Positions 4,955 to 5,702 of a stretch of DNA of 5,702 bases are shown one piece after another. The stretch is from Anaerolineales bacterium (GTDB taxonomy: Bacteria > Chloroflexota > Anaerolineae > Anaerolineales > Villigracilaceae). Position 1 is the first letter of the stretch. Each line of letters starts with the position of its first letter. The notes under the pieces were generated by a model. It was not told where the DNA came from. It searched no databases and was given only the letters and a program-made list of their open reading frames with translations. The position numbers and the translations under genes were made by a program. The stretch is from positions 1-5,702 of the forward strand of contig JANWWB010000277.1 in the NCBI GenBank assembly GCA_025056515.1. Direction: 5' to 3'.

Positions 4955-5702
4955 ATGCGTCTCTTTTCTGTTCTATCCCTTATGTTCTTGACGGTGCTTT
5001 TGGCGCTGAGCGCCTGTAGCCCGCAACCCCAAACGACCATCATACGGATTGGCACACAACCTTGGATTGGGTACGGTCCATGGTGGATTGCCCAGGAAAA
5101 GGGATTGTTTGCCAAGCACAACCTTCAGGTGGAACTGGTGGACTTTGTTCAGGATACAGAGGTCAACGCTGCCTTTGCCTCAGGGGAGATGGATGCGGCT
5201 AATGTTGCCACCCACACTGCCATCAAGCTATTTGCCAACGGCGTAGACTTGAGAGTGGTCTTGCTCGAAGATGCCTCGTATGAAGCAGATGCTATCCTGG
5301 CGCCGAAGTCCATCACTACAATCCGAGACCTGGTGGGCAAAGCAGTAGCTTATGAGGAAGGTTCTACCAGCGACCTTTTGCTGAATTATGCGCTGGCGCA
5401 AAATGGCCTCTCGCTAGCCGATATTCAGCCTGTGCCCATGCCAGCTTCGGATGCCGGAGCAGCGCTGATTGCCGGTCAGGTGCAAGTGGCAGTTACCTAC
5501 GAGCCGTACATTTCAGCTGCGCTGGCAGAAAATTCTGATTTGGCCTTGCTCTATACAGCAGCGGAACGTCCAGGCCTGATTTCGGACGTATTGATTGTCA
5601 GTGGTAAGTTCGCCCGCCAGAATCCCAAGGCAGTAAGCGTCTTGCTCAAAGTCTGGGACGAGGCACTGGCTTTCTACAAGTCCAATCCTGACGAAGCCAA
5701 GG
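4955..5702 (+). CDS. ABC transporter substrate-binding lipoprotein, SsuA/TauA/NMT1-like (N-terminal 249 residues, cut by window edge)
   Basis: Extracellular solute-binding component of an ABC importer of the nitrate/sulfonate/taurine/thiamine-precursor type (PF09084/PF13379 group). Residues 1-20 are a lipoprotein signal peptide ending in the lipobox LSAC, with lipidation expected on C21. The mature protein opens with IRIGTQPWIGYGPWWIAQEK (30-49) and GLFAKHNLQVELV (50-62), the usual first lobe strand and helix. SGEMDAANVATHTAIKLFANG (in two parts, 76-96) follows, then DLVGKAVAYEEGSTSDLLL (125-143), which lines the ligand cleft in relatives, and AALIAGQVQVAVTYEPYI (169-186) near the crossover. 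Family members are about 310-340 residues, so roughly a quarter is missing. Start: AAGGAGG 5 nt before the ATG and a complete signal peptide. The permease and ATPase genes would be expected beyond the right edge. The ligand cannot be read from sequence; hisD next door is divergent and need not be related. Confidence 0.88.
   Translation, partial: MRLFSVLSLMFLTVLLALSACSPQPQTTIIRIGTQPWIGYGPWWIAQEKGLFAKHNLQVELVDFVQDTEVNAAFASGEMDAANVATHTAIKLFANGVDLRVVLLEDASYEADAILAPKSITTIRDLVGKAVAYEEGSTSDLLLNYALAQNGLSLADIQPVPMPASDAGAALIAGQVQVAVTYEPYISAALAENSDLALLYTAAERPGLISDVLIVSGKFARQNPKAVSVLLKVWDEALAFYKSNPDEAK

Overview
The window is about 5.7 kb of roughly 50% GC bacterial chromosome with six genes. Five are on the minus strand and one is on the plus strand. 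The combination suggests a Chloroflexota (Anaerolineae-type) bacterium: an Asp23/Gls24 protein directly followed by nusB, a TIGR01906/DUF1461 membrane protein next to a membrane-fused spermidine-synthase-like protein, a HisD with a PGPTE signature, and a lipobox substrate-binding lipoprotein. This assignment rests on recalled family patterns, since no database search was possible; my confidence is about 0.6.

Layout, left to right. (1) 1-319, minus: the first 106 codons of nusB, cut by the window edge. (2) 325-669, minus: an Asp23/Gls24-family protein, separated from nusB by 5 nt and clearly co-transcribed with it. (3) 670-920: a non-coding leader and promoter region. It holds a structured element at 716-832 that looks like a dispersed palindromic repeat, and upstream of it an extended -10 promoter with direct and inverted repeats. 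(4) 921-1616, minus: a four-helix integral membrane protein of the TIGR01906/DUF1461 family. (5) 1654-3192, minus: a 512-residue protein with about seven membrane helices followed by a spermidine-synthase-like Rossmann domain. Genes 4 and 5 are 37 nt apart and form an operon. A -10 hexamer lies so close to the start codon of gene 5 that its mRNA would be leaderless or nearly so. (6) 3302-4651, minus: complete hisD with an excellent Shine-Dalgarno sequence and a strong hairpin just upstream. (7) 4652-4954: a divergent intergenic region. (8) 4955 to the right edge, plus: the N-terminal 249 residues of an SsuA/TauA/NMT1-like ABC-transporter substrate-binding lipoprotein.

The genes do not form one pathway. 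HisD catalyses the last two steps of histidine synthesis. NusB supports antitermination of rRNA transcription, and Asp23 proteins are often its neighbours. The substrate-binding protein probably begins an import operon that continues past the right edge. The least understood unit is the pair DUF1461 plus membrane-fused aminopropyltransferase-like protein. I found no convincing intrinsic terminator between any of the minus-strand genes, so read-through from hisD towards nusB cannot be excluded. I found no mobile element, CRISPR array, tRNA or rRNA, and no clearly new multi-gene system.
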